Positions 35,431 through 44,424 of a DNA stretch of 44,984 nucleotides are shown piece by piece (the stretch's first letter is position 1; each line of letters begins with the position of its first letter). The notes under the pieces were generated by a model. It was not told the DNA's origin. It did no database searches and was given only the letters and a program-made list of their open reading frames with translations. The position numbers were made by a program, and so were the translations under genes. This DNA comes from an uncultured Pelagibacteraceae bacterium (GTDB lineage: Bacteria; Pseudomonadota; Alphaproteobacteria; Pelagibacterales; Pelagibacteraceae), in the NCBI GenBank assembly GCA_902620265.1, contig CACNHI010000003.1, positions 1-44,984 of the forward strand. Reading direction: 5' to 3'.

Positions 35431-36294
35431 TTATAATCTCCATTTATTATGCGTCCAGATCCATTGTTCTGGATTCAACAATATTTTACGTTCTAACCAA
35501 TTATTAAGCTTTTGAGTAATACTTTTAACATTTTCTTCATCACCAAAATAAATTGGATCTTCAATTATCATATCAAAAAAAATTTTATCCTTTCTTTGGA
35601 TATAAATTGGCACAACTGGACATTTATATTTTTTTACCAGTTGCCCTGGAATAGTAGTTGTGTAAGTAGGATTATTAAACAAAAGTAGTTTATCACCTTC
35701 AGAAACACGTTGATCAATCATCAAAGCTATAGAGTAATTTTCTGAAAATGATTTTATAATTTCTCTAACTCCACCAATTCCCTTTTTTATTTGGTTTTTA
35801 CAAATAAAATTTTTTCTTAAATTTTCCATTGTTTTATTTAAAAAAAAATTATTTAACGGCCTGTAAATTGCTGAAAGTTTAATACCTGACAATTCTAACT
35901 GCATAGCCATTAGTTCAAAATTGTTAAAATGACCAGAAATAAAAACTACTGGCTTACCTTCTCTTTTGATTTTTTCTAATATTTCAATACCTTTAATATT
36001 GATAAATTTTTCTAATTTTTTTGATCTAAATTTTTCTATATACATGTACTCGGAAAATATTCTTCCATAATTTTCCCACATTTTTACTGTTAAATTATCC
36101 ATATCATTATTGCTTATGTTTGGTAAACAATTTTGAATATTTTTTTTTATTATTTTTTTTGATCTAAAAATAGGTCCAAAAATAGATCCTATTTTTGCAC
36201 CTAAATTTGAAGCATTTCCGTACCCTATCAACTTAAATATTAAAAAAAGTAATTTAATAAATAAATATTCAATAAAGTATTTTATACTTTTCAT
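35431..36294 (-). CDS. Lipid A late acyltransferase (LpxL/HtrB-like)
   Basis: A 287-residue LPLAT-family protein. One N-terminal helix (about 8-22) anchors it to the inner membrane; the catalytic H-x4-E motif is SGHFNNFELMA, with AIYRPLNNFFLN, ALMIDQRVSEGD (substrate loop) and CPVVPIYIQRKDK following. It should add a secondary acyl chain to a Kdo-lipid A precursor. It is the last gene of the ubiA-msbA-waaA-lpxK-lpxL run and its start overlaps lpxK by four bases (ATGA). Confidence 0.9.
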   Translation of the reverse strand: MKSIKYFIEYLFIKLLFLIFKLIGYGNASNLGAKIGSIFGPIFRSKKIIKKNIQNCLPNISNNDMDNLTVKMWENYGRIFSEYMYIEKFRSKKLEKFINIKGIEILEKIKREGKPVVFISGHFNNFELMAMQLELSGIKLSAIYRPLNNFFLNKTMENLRKNFICKNQIKKGIGGVREIIKSFSENYSIALMIDQRVSEGDKLLLFNNPTYTTTIPGQLVKKYKCPVVPIYIQRKDKIFFDMIIEDPIYFGDEENVKSITQKLNNWLERKILLNPEQWIWTHNKWRL

Positions 36295-37226
36295 TTTTTA
36301 TCCAGGATAAGGTTGTTAAATTCAGTTTCGTTATGTATTTCTAATTCCATTTCAATAAATCTGATATCATTTCTGAATTCTTTTTTTATCCTTAGGTAAT
36401 CCTTCTCTGTGGTAATTATTTTTGCTTTATTTTTATCAGCAAATTTTTTAATAACATTAATATCCCTTTTATTGTAATCATAATGATCTGGAAATGAAAA
36501 ATATTTCAGTATTTTAAAATTATTTTCCTTTAAAGTTAAGCTAAAGTTTTCTGGATTTCCGATTCCAGAAAATGCAACATAATTTTGAGAAATATCAAAC
36601 TTATCTAAAGCTTTAAGCTTATAATTGCTTTCATAAATTTTAATATTTTTATTGATTTTAAAAATTTGTTCTCTTTTCTCTTCATTATTAATATCTGCAC
36701 CATTTAAAAAAACTATATCAAATTTTTTCAGGGAATAAATATTCTCCCTTAATGGTCCTGCTGGTATGACCCACCCGTTACCAATCCAAGTGTTTGAACT
36801 AAAACAGCAAATTTTAATATCATAGCTAATAGACTTATCTTGCAAACCGTCATCAAATACAACAATCTGAAAATTTTGTTTAATAGCCTCATTTAAGCAA
36901 TCTTTTCGAGAGCCTTTGGTTATAAGATTTGTTTTATTTTTAATTAATAATTGCTCATCTTTTTGCTCATTATAAAACTTTTTAGCAACAACACTTTTAA
37001 ATTTTTTTTCGTTTAGCATATTATTGATTTTAATTGAAAGAGGAGTTTTCCCAGTGCCCCCAACATAAATATTACCGACACAGATGGTTTTTATATTAGA
37101 ATTTTTAAAATTCTCACCATTTTTGAGATTACTAATTAGCGTTACAATCTTTGAAAATGGAAAGAGTAAAATTGCAAAAAAATCGGGTTTTTTTTTATCC
37201 CAAAATTTTGGTTTATTAAAAATCAT
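36291..37226 (-). CDS. lpxK: Tetraacyldisaccharide 4'-kinase
   Basis: Phosphorylates the 4' position of lipid A disaccharide. The 311-residue protein contains the P-loop NIYVGGTGKTPLSIKI, VVFDDGLQDKSI (catalytic Asp region), PAGPLRENIYSLKKFD and TTEKDYLRI near the end, all LpxK landmarks. An N-terminal helix (about 14-36) tethers it to the membrane. Overlaps of four bases with both waaA (upstream) and the acyltransferase (downstream) indicate one transcript. Confidence 0.95.
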   Translation of the reverse strand: MIFNKPKFWDKKKPDFFAILLFPFSKIVTLISNLKNGENFKNSNIKTICVGNIYVGGTGKTPLSIKINNMLNEKKFKSVVAKKFYNEQKDEQLLIKNKTNLITKGSRKDCLNEAIKQNFQIVVFDDGLQDKSISYDIKICCFSSNTWIGNGWVIPAGPLRENIYSLKKFDIVFLNGADINNEEKREQIFKINKNIKIYESNYKLKALDKFDISQNYVAFSGIGNPENFSLTLKENNFKILKYFSFPDHYDYNKRDINVIKKFADKNKAKIITTEKDYLRIKKEFRNDIRFIEMELEIHNETEFNNLILDKK

Positions 37227-38473
37227 TTTGCTAAAGCTTTGTTAATCTCTTTTATTGTATTAAAAAAAACACTGTCACCTAATTTTTTTACTTTTTTCAC
37301 AACCGATTTTGTTTTGGTTTTACTTGTGAATAACTTATCAATACTCTTACATAAGCTTTTATCATTTACTACTTTTGTAGATAATTTAATTCTATCTAAG
37401 TAATTGTAAATATTTTTAAAGTTATGAACATTAGGTCCGTGCAGAACATTACAGCCATGCCTTACAGACTCCAGGGGATTTTGACCACCGTGATTAACTA
37501 AAGATCCACCAATAAATACTATTTTAATAAGATTAAAAAATTTTTCGGTTTCTCCATAAGTGTCTACCAAATACATGTCTAAATCTGAGGGGATTTTACT
37601 TTTCCAGCTATGTCGATGTACTTTTAAATTTTGATCTTCGATCATTCGAACAATTTCAGCTGATCTATCAATGTGTCTTGGGATAATAATAGTAAAAAAA
37701 TTTTTATATTTATTTTTCAAGTTTTTATGCACTTTTAGAAAAATTAATTCTTCTCCTTCATGTGTACTTGATGCACACCAAGTTTTTTTACTTAAAATAA
37801 TATTTCGAATTTTTGTGGGTAAAGAAAGATTTTTATTTTTATTCTGTATAAATTTTAAATTACCAAAAAATTTTATATTTTTTACTTTAAAGTATTTTAA
37901 ATATTTTACTGTTTCTTGATTTGAAACAAGGGATTTTTCGAAACACTGGAAAATTTTTTTGCTAAATTCTCCTAATTTTTTCCATCTATTGAAAGACTTT
38001 TTTGTAATTCTTGCATTTAGTAGAAATATTGGAATTGATTTTTTTTTTAAATTTAAAAGCATATTTGGCCAAATTTCTGAGTCTATAAAAATTGCTAGGG
38101 AAGGTCTCCAGTAATTTATAAATTTTTTTGATATATGGTTTGTATCTATTGGATAAAATTGATGTATTGTTTTTTTAAACTTAAACTTCTTTAAAACATT
38201 CGCAGAACTTAAAGTTGATGATGTAATTAATATTTGATCTATTTTTTTATTTTCTTCTAATTTAAAAACTAATGGAATTATACTTGAAATTTCACCAACA
38301 CTTGCTCCATGAAACCAAATCAATTTTTTTTTTATTTTTTTCTTTGAAAAAACACAAAACTTTTCTTTAAACCTCTTTAAATCTTCTTTTTTTTTAACAA
38401 TTCTAATTAAAACTATTATTGGTGATAATATGAAAATTATATTTATTAAGGTTCTATAGATAAATAATACCAT
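37223..38473 (-). CDS. waaA: 3-deoxy-D-manno-octulosonic acid (Kdo) transferase
   Basis: Adds Kdo to lipid IVA. The 416-residue GT30 enzyme has an N-terminal membrane helix, KLIWFHGASVGEISSIIPL with the catalytic Glu, ITSSTLSSANVLKK, DSEIWPNML, CASSTHEGEE, IPRHIDRSAEI and GGSLVNHGGQNPLE in the donor-binding half. ATG at 38473 is chosen: it forms a TGATG overlap with the upstream ABC gene, whereas the alternative at 38476 would be TTG. Whether it adds one or more Kdo units cannot be read. Confidence 0.96.
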   Translation of the reverse strand: MVLFIYRTLINIIFILSPIIVLIRIVKKKEDLKRFKEKFCVFSKKKIKKKLIWFHGASVGEISSIIPLVFKLEENKKIDQILITSSTLSSANVLKKFKFKKTIHQFYPIDTNHISKKFINYWRPSLAIFIDSEIWPNMLLNLKKKSIPIFLLNARITKKSFNRWKKLGEFSKKIFQCFEKSLVSNQETVKYLKYFKVKNIKFFGNLKFIQNKNKNLSLPTKIRNIILSKKTWCASSTHEGEELIFLKVHKNLKNKYKNFFTIIIPRHIDRSAEIVRMIEDQNLKVHRHSWKSKIPSDLDMYLVDTYGETEKFFNLIKIVFIGGSLVNHGGQNPLESVRHGCNVLHGPNVHNFKNIYNYLDRIKLSTKVVNDKSLCKSIDKLFTSKTKTKSVVKKVKKLGDSVFFNTIKEINKALAK

Positions 38474-40215
38474 CAATTTTGTTTAACTTGTTTTTGGTAA
38501 AAATTTTTATAAATTCCAGAATTTTCAATTAATTCTTTATGATTTCCTTCAGCTACAATATTTCCCTTATCAATGACAAAAATTTTATGTGCGTTCAATA
38601 TTGTAGATAATCTATGTGCAATTACTATAGTTGTTTTATTTTCTGTTAGAATTTCCATTGCATTTTGAATTTTGCTTTCGGTTTCAGCATCTAATGACGA
38701 TGTAGCCTCATCTAGAAGAATAATAGGTGTTTTTTTTAGCATAGCTCGAGCTATTGAAATTCTTTGTTTTTCTCCACCAGACAATCGTACACCATTTTCT
38801 CCTATTATCGTGTCATACTGCTCAGGAAGTTTACTTATAAAATCTTTAGAGAATGAATTTTTTGCTACAATCTCAACCTCTTCATCAGACGCATTTTGAT
38901 TTGCGTACAAAATATTATTTTTTATTGTGTCGTCGAAGAGCGTAATATCCTGTGTAACGATAGAAATATTTTTTCTAAGATCGTAAATACTTATATCGTA
39001 TATTGACTGCCCATCAATTTTTATATCTCCCTTTTGACAATCATAAAATCTAGGTAATAAATTTATTATTGATGATTTTCCTGCTCCAGTATATCCAACA
39101 AGAGCAGTCATTTTTCCACCTACAATATTCATATTTAAATTATGAAGAACAGTGTTTTCTGATGTGCCATATTTAAAATTACAATTTTCAAATTTTATAT
39201 CGCAATTTTTAATCTCCAGACCTTTTTTTGTTTCAGTTTCAACAATTTCATTTTTTGTATCTATTATTGGAATTATTCTCTTTGCAGCTGACAGACCTGT
39301 ACTTATACTAAGATTTAAGGTCGCTAGCGATCTAACAGGTTGATAAGCAAGCATCATTGCTGCTAGAAATGAAAAAAAATTATTTATTGCTAGTTGATCA
39401 TCAATTATCAATTTCCCAGAGTAAAAGATAAGTAGTGCTATCATTATCCCAGTCAAAACTTCCATAATTGGAGAAGCTCTAGTAAATACTATATTTATTT
39501 TTTTTGCTTTTTCTTTAAGACTATTTAAAAAAACATCTGTCCTATTTACCTCAAATGTTTCTTTTTGAAATATTTTTATAAGTTTGTGATTTTTAAAAAT
39601 TTCCATTAAATGCTTATTAAGTTCACCAGATTTAATTTGAGCTTCTGTTGTTACTTTGCTTATTCTTTTTCCTAAAGTTTTTGCAGCTAAAGATGCCAAA
39701 GGTATCATAATTATTGCTATAAGCGATAATTTCCAATTTTGATAAAACATAACAGTTAAAAGTCCTATTAAAGTAATTGTATCTTTAAACAGATTTAGCA
39801 GAGCAGTACTTACTAGATTAACTATAAGTGATGTATCGTAGGTCAGATTTGAGATAAATTTTCCTGTATGCTTATTGTCAATAATGGATGTATCTGCTTT
39901 GACCAAACTAGATATCATATCTTTTTGAATATTTTTTTTAATATCTTCAGCAACTCCAATCATTATAACTTTTGCCAAATACAATGATATTCCTTTTGCA
40001 GAAAAAGCGATAATTATAGCTAATGGAATAATCCAAATAAGTTTCTGATCTTTCTCTAAAAATATTTTTTTAATAGCTGGATCTAAAAGCCAAGCAATAG
40101 AAGAAGTAGCAGCAGCAACTATCATTGACAAAAAAATTGAAGCTATAATTTTATTTACATATTTTTTTGTATAATCATTATATAATCTTGCTAAAGTTTC
40201 TTTAGTTGTCATCAT
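38473..40215 (-). CDS. msbA: MsbA-like lipid A-core flippase (ABC exporter)
   Basis: A 580-residue half-transporter with an N-terminal six-helix domain (about 20-320) and an ATPase domain: Walker A GYTGAGKSSIINLLPRF, Q-loop IVTQDITLFDDTI, signature RLSGGEKQRISIARAML, Walker B PIILLDEATSSLD and switch IVIAHRLSTI. Context between ubiA and waaA in a lipid A unit supports MsbA, which flips core-lipid A across the inner membrane; other lipid or drug exporters look similar. ATGA overlap with ubiA. Confidence 0.88.
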   Translation of the reverse strand: MMTTKETLARLYNDYTKKYVNKIIASIFLSMIVAAATSSIAWLLDPAIKKIFLEKDQKLIWIIPLAIIIAFSAKGISLYLAKVIMIGVAEDIKKNIQKDMISSLVKADTSIIDNKHTGKFISNLTYDTSLIVNLVSTALLNLFKDTITLIGLLTVMFYQNWKLSLIAIIMIPLASLAAKTLGKRISKVTTEAQIKSGELNKHLMEIFKNHKLIKIFQKETFEVNRTDVFLNSLKEKAKKINIVFTRASPIMEVLTGIMIALLIFYSGKLIIDDQLAINNFFSFLAAMMLAYQPVRSLATLNLSISTGLSAAKRIIPIIDTKNEIVETETKKGLEIKNCDIKFENCNFKYGTSENTVLHNLNMNIVGGKMTALVGYTGAGKSSIINLLPRFYDCQKGDIKIDGQSIYDISIYDLRKNISIVTQDITLFDDTIKNNILYANQNASDEEVEIVAKNSFSKDFISKLPEQYDTIIGENGVRLSGGEKQRISIARAMLKKTPIILLDEATSSLDAETESKIQNAMEILTENKTTIVIAHRLSTILNAHKIFVIDKGNIVAEGNHKELIENSGIYKNFYQKQVKQN

Positions 40216-41081
40216 ATAATTATTTTGCCAAATAATAAATTTACAAATACTAAAAAGCCTAAAAAGTTATTCGATTTAAAAATTTTAAGACATATTGTTT
40301 CCTTATTAATATTTAATTGCAAAATTTGAAAAATAAATAAATGCAAAAAAATTAAAAACAAACCAAAAAAATAGATGTAAGAAAAAATCATACTAAGACC
40401 AATATAGAAAAGAGAAATAAAAAAAATAGAGTAGCATATAAATAAAAATAATTTTGGATTTTTTTTAAATTTTATTGATGTTGATTTAACTCCTATTATT
40501 TCATCATCTTTTAAATCTTGGTATCCATATATTGTGTCGTATCCTAATGTCCAAAATATGGCCCCAAAATAAAATATACATGGAATAATAGTAAGATTTT
40601 CACTTATAGCTGTCCAACCAAGTATCAAACCATAGTTAAATGTTATACCAAGAAATAACTGAGGCCAATAAGTGAATCTTTTCATGTAAGGATATGAAAA
40701 TGCTAAGGGCATAGAGCACATTGCCAGTATTATGGTAAACGTATTAAATTGAATCAAAACTAAAAAAGCAATTAGGCAAAGAAATGCCGAATAAATTAGA
40801 CCAAGTCTAACAGAAATTTTACCTGATGCTATGGGTCTTGTTTTAGTTCTTGAAACTTTTGCATCAAAATCCTTATCTACAATATCATTAATAATGCAAC
40901 CAGCTGATCTCATTAATATTGAGCCACATAAGAATAATACTCCGTATTTTAAAAAAATTTGTATGTTGTTTGAAAAATCATAAGCTATTGTTAGACCCCA
41001 AACGCATGGCCAAAATAAAAGCATATATCCAATAGGTCTTTTTATCCTGGTAAGTTCAATAAAGTAATTAATTTTTTCCAT
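40212..41081 (-). CDS. ubiA: 4-hydroxybenzoate polyprenyltransferase
   Basis: Attaches the polyprenyl tail to 4-hydroxybenzoate in ubiquinone synthesis. The 289-residue membrane protein has eight to nine helices, the first Asp-rich motif CIINDIVDKDFDAKVSRTKTRPI and the second YDTIYGYQDLKDDEIIGVKSTSI, and RPIGYMLLFWPCVWGL near the start. Length is typical. It leads the minus-strand lipid A run, and 52 bases separate it from the divergent DUF2721 gene. Confidence 0.95.
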   Translation of the reverse strand: MEKINYFIELTRIKRPIGYMLLFWPCVWGLTIAYDFSNNIQIFLKYGVLFLCGSILMRSAGCIINDIVDKDFDAKVSRTKTRPIASGKISVRLGLIYSAFLCLIAFLVLIQFNTFTIILAMCSMPLAFSYPYMKRFTYWPQLFLGITFNYGLILGWTAISENLTIIPCIFYFGAIFWTLGYDTIYGYQDLKDDEIIGVKSTSIKFKKNPKLFLFICYSIFFISLFYIGLSMIFSYIYFFGLFLIFLHLFIFQILQLNINKETICLKIFKSNNFLGFLVFVNLLFGKIII

Positions 41082-41133
41082 TAAAATTTACTTGTAAATA
41101 GCAAACGGTAGATTCATAATCAAACTGATTCGT

Positions 41134-41538
41134 ATGAATATTGATTATACCGTAACAGCACTCATGTTTCCCGCCATTCCACTTTTGATGGGTGTATATA
41201 GCAATAGATTTCATACTTTAAGTAAATTAATTCGAGAGCTCCACGATGAGCATGTTTATGAAAAGCATGTACCACCAGAATGGCAAAAACAATTTCTAAA
41301 TTTGAGTAGCCGTATATCTATTTTAAGGTGGACTATAATGTTTGCTGCTTTTGGATTTTTGTTTAATATGTTAACAGTATTTGCTCTTTATTTAGATGAA
41401 TTGTTTGTGGCAAGAGTTATTTTTGGTTCTTGTTGTTTATCAATGATAATTTCAATTGCATTTTTTATTAGAGAAATACAAATATCTACAAATGCACTTA
41501 ATTTACATATGTCAGATATGGATGTAAAAATTGATTAA
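41134..41538 (+). CDS. DUF2721 membrane protein
   Basis: A 134-residue protein with three membrane helices (about 5-22, 64-86 and 92-112). TALMFPAIPLLMGVYSNRFHTLSKLIRELHDE and LSSRISILRWTIMFAAFGFLFNMLTV fit the DUF2721 pattern, a family of unknown function. It stands alone on the plus strand between two minus-strand units, and its stop shares TTAA with the quinone oxidoreductase gene. Confidence 0.8.
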   Translation: MNIDYTVTALMFPAIPLLMGVYSNRFHTLSKLIRELHDEHVYEKHVPPEWQKQFLNLSSRISILRWTIMFAAFGFLFNMLTVFALYLDELFVARVIFGSCCLSMIISIAFFIREIQISTNALNLHMSDMDVKID

Positions 41539-42509
41539 TTAGGAACTATAATTGCGGGTCCAATAATTTTTCTTCCCTCTAAATCTTTATGGGCATTCAC
41601 GGCATCTTTTAAGCCATACTTTTTAAAAATATCAATTTTTACCTTTTGTGTTTTCACCATTTCGAAAAGTTTATCAGCTGCTTCATCCAATTCTTTTCTT
41701 GTTGCAGTATAGTGCGCAATACTAGGACGAGTTAAAAATAGTCCTTTTGGTGCGATTAACTTTCCAACATCGAGAGGGTCAAGTTTTCCTGAGGCATTTC
41801 CAAAAGAAACAAAAGTCCCTCTCATTTTTAAACATCCGAGAGATTTTTCCATTGTTACTTTTCCAACACCATCATAGACTACTGGCAAACCTTCATCATC
41901 CGTTATTTCCATAACTTTTTTCTGAAAATCGTCTTTAGAGTAATTAATTACATGGGTACAACCAAATTTTTTTGCAATTTCTATTTTTTCATCAGACCCA
42001 ACAGTTCCTATCACATCACAACCCAAACTTTTTGCCCATTGACAAAAAATTTGGCCAACGCCTCCCGCTGCAGCGTGAAATAATATTTTTTGACCTGATT
42101 TTACAGCGTATGTTTTATGTAATAAATAAAAAGTTGTCAGACCTTTAGTCATTAATGTTGCAACTATCTCAAGATCTATTCCATCTGGAACCTTTACTAA
42201 ACTTTTGACAGGATAAATTCTATGTGATGAGTATGAGCCTATCGGTGCAGCAGCATAAGCAACTTTATCTCCTTCTTTAAAACCACCAACATTTTTTCCA
42301 ATTTTTTCTATTATACCAGCTGCTTCTAATCCTATTCCTGATGGTAGTGGAAGAGGATATAAGCCTGATCTGTGATATGTATCGATATAATTTAAACCAA
42401 TCGCTGTATGCTTAATAAGAACTTCACCATCTTTAGGATCTTCAAGCTTGATATCTTTTAGCTCCAAAACTTCAGGACCACCAGTTTTTTTTATTTCAAT
42501 TGCTTGCAC
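41535..42509 (-). CDS. NADPH:quinone oxidoreductase, zinc-independent MDR family
   Basis: A 324-residue medium-chain reductase of the QorA type. MQAIEIKKTGGPEVLELKDI is the standard opening; IGLNYIDTYHRSGLYPLPLPSGIGLEAAG and the NADP loop HAAAGGVGQIFCQWAKSLG follow; zinc-ligand cysteines of alcohol dehydrogenases are absent. It likely reduces quinones or reactive alkenals with NADPH. Its start overlaps the pirin stop by one base, at the end of the HAD-DoxX-pirin run. Confidence 0.92.
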   Translation of the reverse strand: MQAIEIKKTGGPEVLELKDIKLEDPKDGEVLIKHTAIGLNYIDTYHRSGLYPLPLPSGIGLEAAGIIEKIGKNVGGFKEGDKVAYAAAPIGSYSSHRIYPVKSLVKVPDGIDLEIVATLMTKGLTTFYLLHKTYAVKSGQKILFHAAAGGVGQIFCQWAKSLGCDVIGTVGSDEKIEIAKKFGCTHVINYSKDDFQKKVMEITDDEGLPVVYDGVGKVTMEKSLGCLKMRGTFVSFGNASGKLDPLDVGKLIAPKGLFLTRPSIAHYTATRKELDEAADKLFEMVKTQKVKIDIFKKYGLKDAVNAHKDLEGRKIIGPAIIVPN

Positions 42510-43345
42510 TATTTTACGAAAGTTCCATTATGATAATCATTCACAGCTTGTAAAATTTCAGATTTAGTATTCATAACGAACGGACCTCCTCTAGCAATTT
42601 GTTCATTAATGGGTTTTCCAGAAATAAGCAAGAATTTTGAATTAGAAATGCTTTTTACTTTAAGATTTTCACCCTTCGATAGTAAAATTAAATTTGAATT
42701 ACTAATTCTTTCATGTTTCTTTTCTCCAATTTGGATTTCACCATTTACTAAATAAATTAGTGAGTTGTGAGTGATAGGAAGATCAAATACAAACTCTTTA
42801 TCTTTATCTAATTCTATATCAAAATAAATTGGTTCTACATTATGACCTTTGATTGGACCTTCAGCTTTTTCAAATTTACCCGCTATTGTTTTTACAGTCT
42901 TATCCAGATCCTTATGTATTTGCATTTCCTTAGAGTCTATATAGATGTATTCAGGTTTACTCATTTTCAATTTAGCAGGCATATTAATCCATAACTGGAA
43001 ACCTTGAAGCTTTCCTTCGCTCATTGCAGGCATTTCGGAATGAATGATGCCGCTTCCAGTTTTCATCCACTGAACGTCGCCAGCTTTCATTTTGCCTTTT
43101 CCTCCAGTGCTATCCTTATGTTCAAATTCACCGTGAAGCATGTAAGTTACTGTTTCAATTCCTCTATGGGGATGTGGAGGAAAACCGCCTATATAATCCT
43201 CTTTATCCTCTGACCCAAACTCGTCCAACATTAAAAATGGATCATAATAATTTGGCTCTACTCCAATACTTCTTTTTAATTTTACACCAGCACCATCTGA
43301 AGACAGAATAGGCTTAATTATTTTTTTAACTTCAGTATTTTTCAT
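42509..43345 (-). CDS. Pirin family protein
   Basis: A 278-residue bicupin. The N-terminal cupin carries the metal-ligand cluster PHPHRGIETVTYMLHGEFEHKD and GSGIIHSEMP, with the His/His/His/Glu pattern of pirins; the second cupin (about 185-275) is ligand-poor. Some bacterial pirins show quercetin 2,3-dioxygenase activity, others regulate metabolic enzymes. GGPFVMNTKSEILQA near the end is also typical. It lies two bases after DoxX and one-base overlaps the quinone oxidoreductase. Confidence 0.93.
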   Translation of the reverse strand: MKNTEVKKIIKPILSSDGAGVKLKRSIGVEPNYYDPFLMLDEFGSEDKEDYIGGFPPHPHRGIETVTYMLHGEFEHKDSTGGKGKMKAGDVQWMKTGSGIIHSEMPAMSEGKLQGFQLWINMPAKLKMSKPEYIYIDSKEMQIHKDLDKTVKTIAGKFEKAEGPIKGHNVEPIYFDIELDKDKEFVFDLPITHNSLIYLVNGEIQIGEKKHERISNSNLILLSKGENLKVKSISNSKFLLISGKPINEQIARGGPFVMNTKSEILQAVNDYHNGTFVK

Positions 43346-43347
43346 AG

Positions 43348-43722
43348 TTAATTAACTTTGTTATCTAAGCTAAATTTTTTTGAACCATTTACAACAAGAA
43401 ACAAAAATCCACCTGCTAGTGCAATATTCTTTAGAAAAGAGGTTAACTGCATTTGGTTACTAAAATCATTATGAAATATAACTGCTGTTGCCAAACAAAA
43501 TAAACTTAAAAATGCCGCAGTAATTTTTGTCTGATATCCAATTATAATTAAAATTGGTCCTAATATTTCTAATATTATTGCTGGGATTAAAAGTACTCCG
43601 GGCATTCCGTATCCTTCAATCCAGTCCAAAGTACCATCATAATTAGTTATTTTAAAAATTCCATTTATTAAAAATAATGCTGAAATTAAAATTCTTGCTA
43701 AGAGATCGAAAATATTTGTCAT
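43348..43722 (-). CDS. DoxX family membrane protein
   Basis: A 124-residue protein with four helices (about 5-22, 42-60, 66-84 and 100-117). LLARILISALFLINGIFKITNYDG, GYGMPGVLLIPAIILEILGPILIIIGY and FLKNIALAGGFLFLV are DoxX-family features. DoxX-like proteins are associated with redox stress or quinone-linked oxidation. It sits between the HAD gene (23 bases) and pirin (2 bases). Confidence 0.88.
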   Translation of the reverse strand: MTNIFDLLARILISALFLINGIFKITNYDGTLDWIEGYGMPGVLLIPAIILEILGPILIIIGYQTKITAAFLSLFCLATAVIFHNDFSNQMQLTSFLKNIALAGGFLFLVVNGSKKFSLDNKVN

Positions 43723-43745
43723 AATAGTTATGAAATAATACTAAA

Positions 43746-44408
43746 TTAAATTATATCAAGTAATTCATTTAAATTTTTTAATTCATTTTTTGGTGAATAA
43801 TCTAAATTATCAAATATATCATTATTTCTGTTGATCCAGAAACAATTATACCCAAAGTTTCCTCCTCCAGAAATATCCCATGTATTTGAACTTAAAAAAG
43901 CAATCTCACCTTTATCTATTTTATATTTTATAACAGGGATTTCGTATACTTTTGAACTTGGTTTAAATATTCCAACCTCCTCTATAGAAAAAATATCATC
44001 AAATAAGTTTTTCATGTCATTTTTTTCAACTAACTCATTAAGTAGAGAAGGTGTTCCATTTGATAGAATAGCAATTTTATAGTTTTTATTTTTTAGTTGT
44101 TTTAAGGTTTCTTTAACCTCTGGGTATGGAGATAAAATTTTATACAGGTCTAAAAGCTCACTTCTCATATTATTTTGTATTTTAAATTTTTTCATAGATT
44201 TGTCTAAGCTGTCCTCAGTTATTTGCCAGAAATTTTTATGTCTACTCATCATACTTCTAAGCCATGTATATTCTAACTGGGTTGTTCTCCAATAATTTGC
44301 AAAATTTTCCCACTTATCACCAATTTTACTTTTGCATTTCTCAGCTGCTGAATTTACATCAAATAAAGTTCCATAAGCATCGAAAATTATTGCTTTAAGA
44401 TTTTTCAT
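43746..44408 (-). CDS. Type II haloacid dehalogenase-like HAD hydrolase
   Basis: A 220-residue HAD protein matching (S)-2-haloacid dehalogenases: AIIFDAYGTLFDVNSAAEKC with nucleophile Asp10, WRTTQLEYTWLRSMM and cap Arg, ILSNGTPSLLNELVEKN (motif II Ser), GIFKPSSKVYE (motif III Lys) and FLSSNTWDISGGGNFGYNCFWINR. The SSN-WD segment is the dehalogenase hallmark. It could act on halo- or related 2-substituted acids. It heads the DoxX-pirin-reductase run; only 16 bases separate it from divergent rsmE. Confidence 0.9.
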   Translation of the reverse strand: MKNLKAIIFDAYGTLFDVNSAAEKCKSKIGDKWENFANYWRTTQLEYTWLRSMMSRHKNFWQITEDSLDKSMKKFKIQNNMRSELLDLYKILSPYPEVKETLKQLKNKNYKIAILSNGTPSLLNELVEKNDMKNLFDDIFSIEEVGIFKPSSKVYEIPVIKYKIDKGEIAFLSSNTWDISGGGNFGYNCFWINRNNDIFDNLDYSPKNELKNLNELLDII

Positions 44409-44424
44409 AAATTAACTTATTTAA

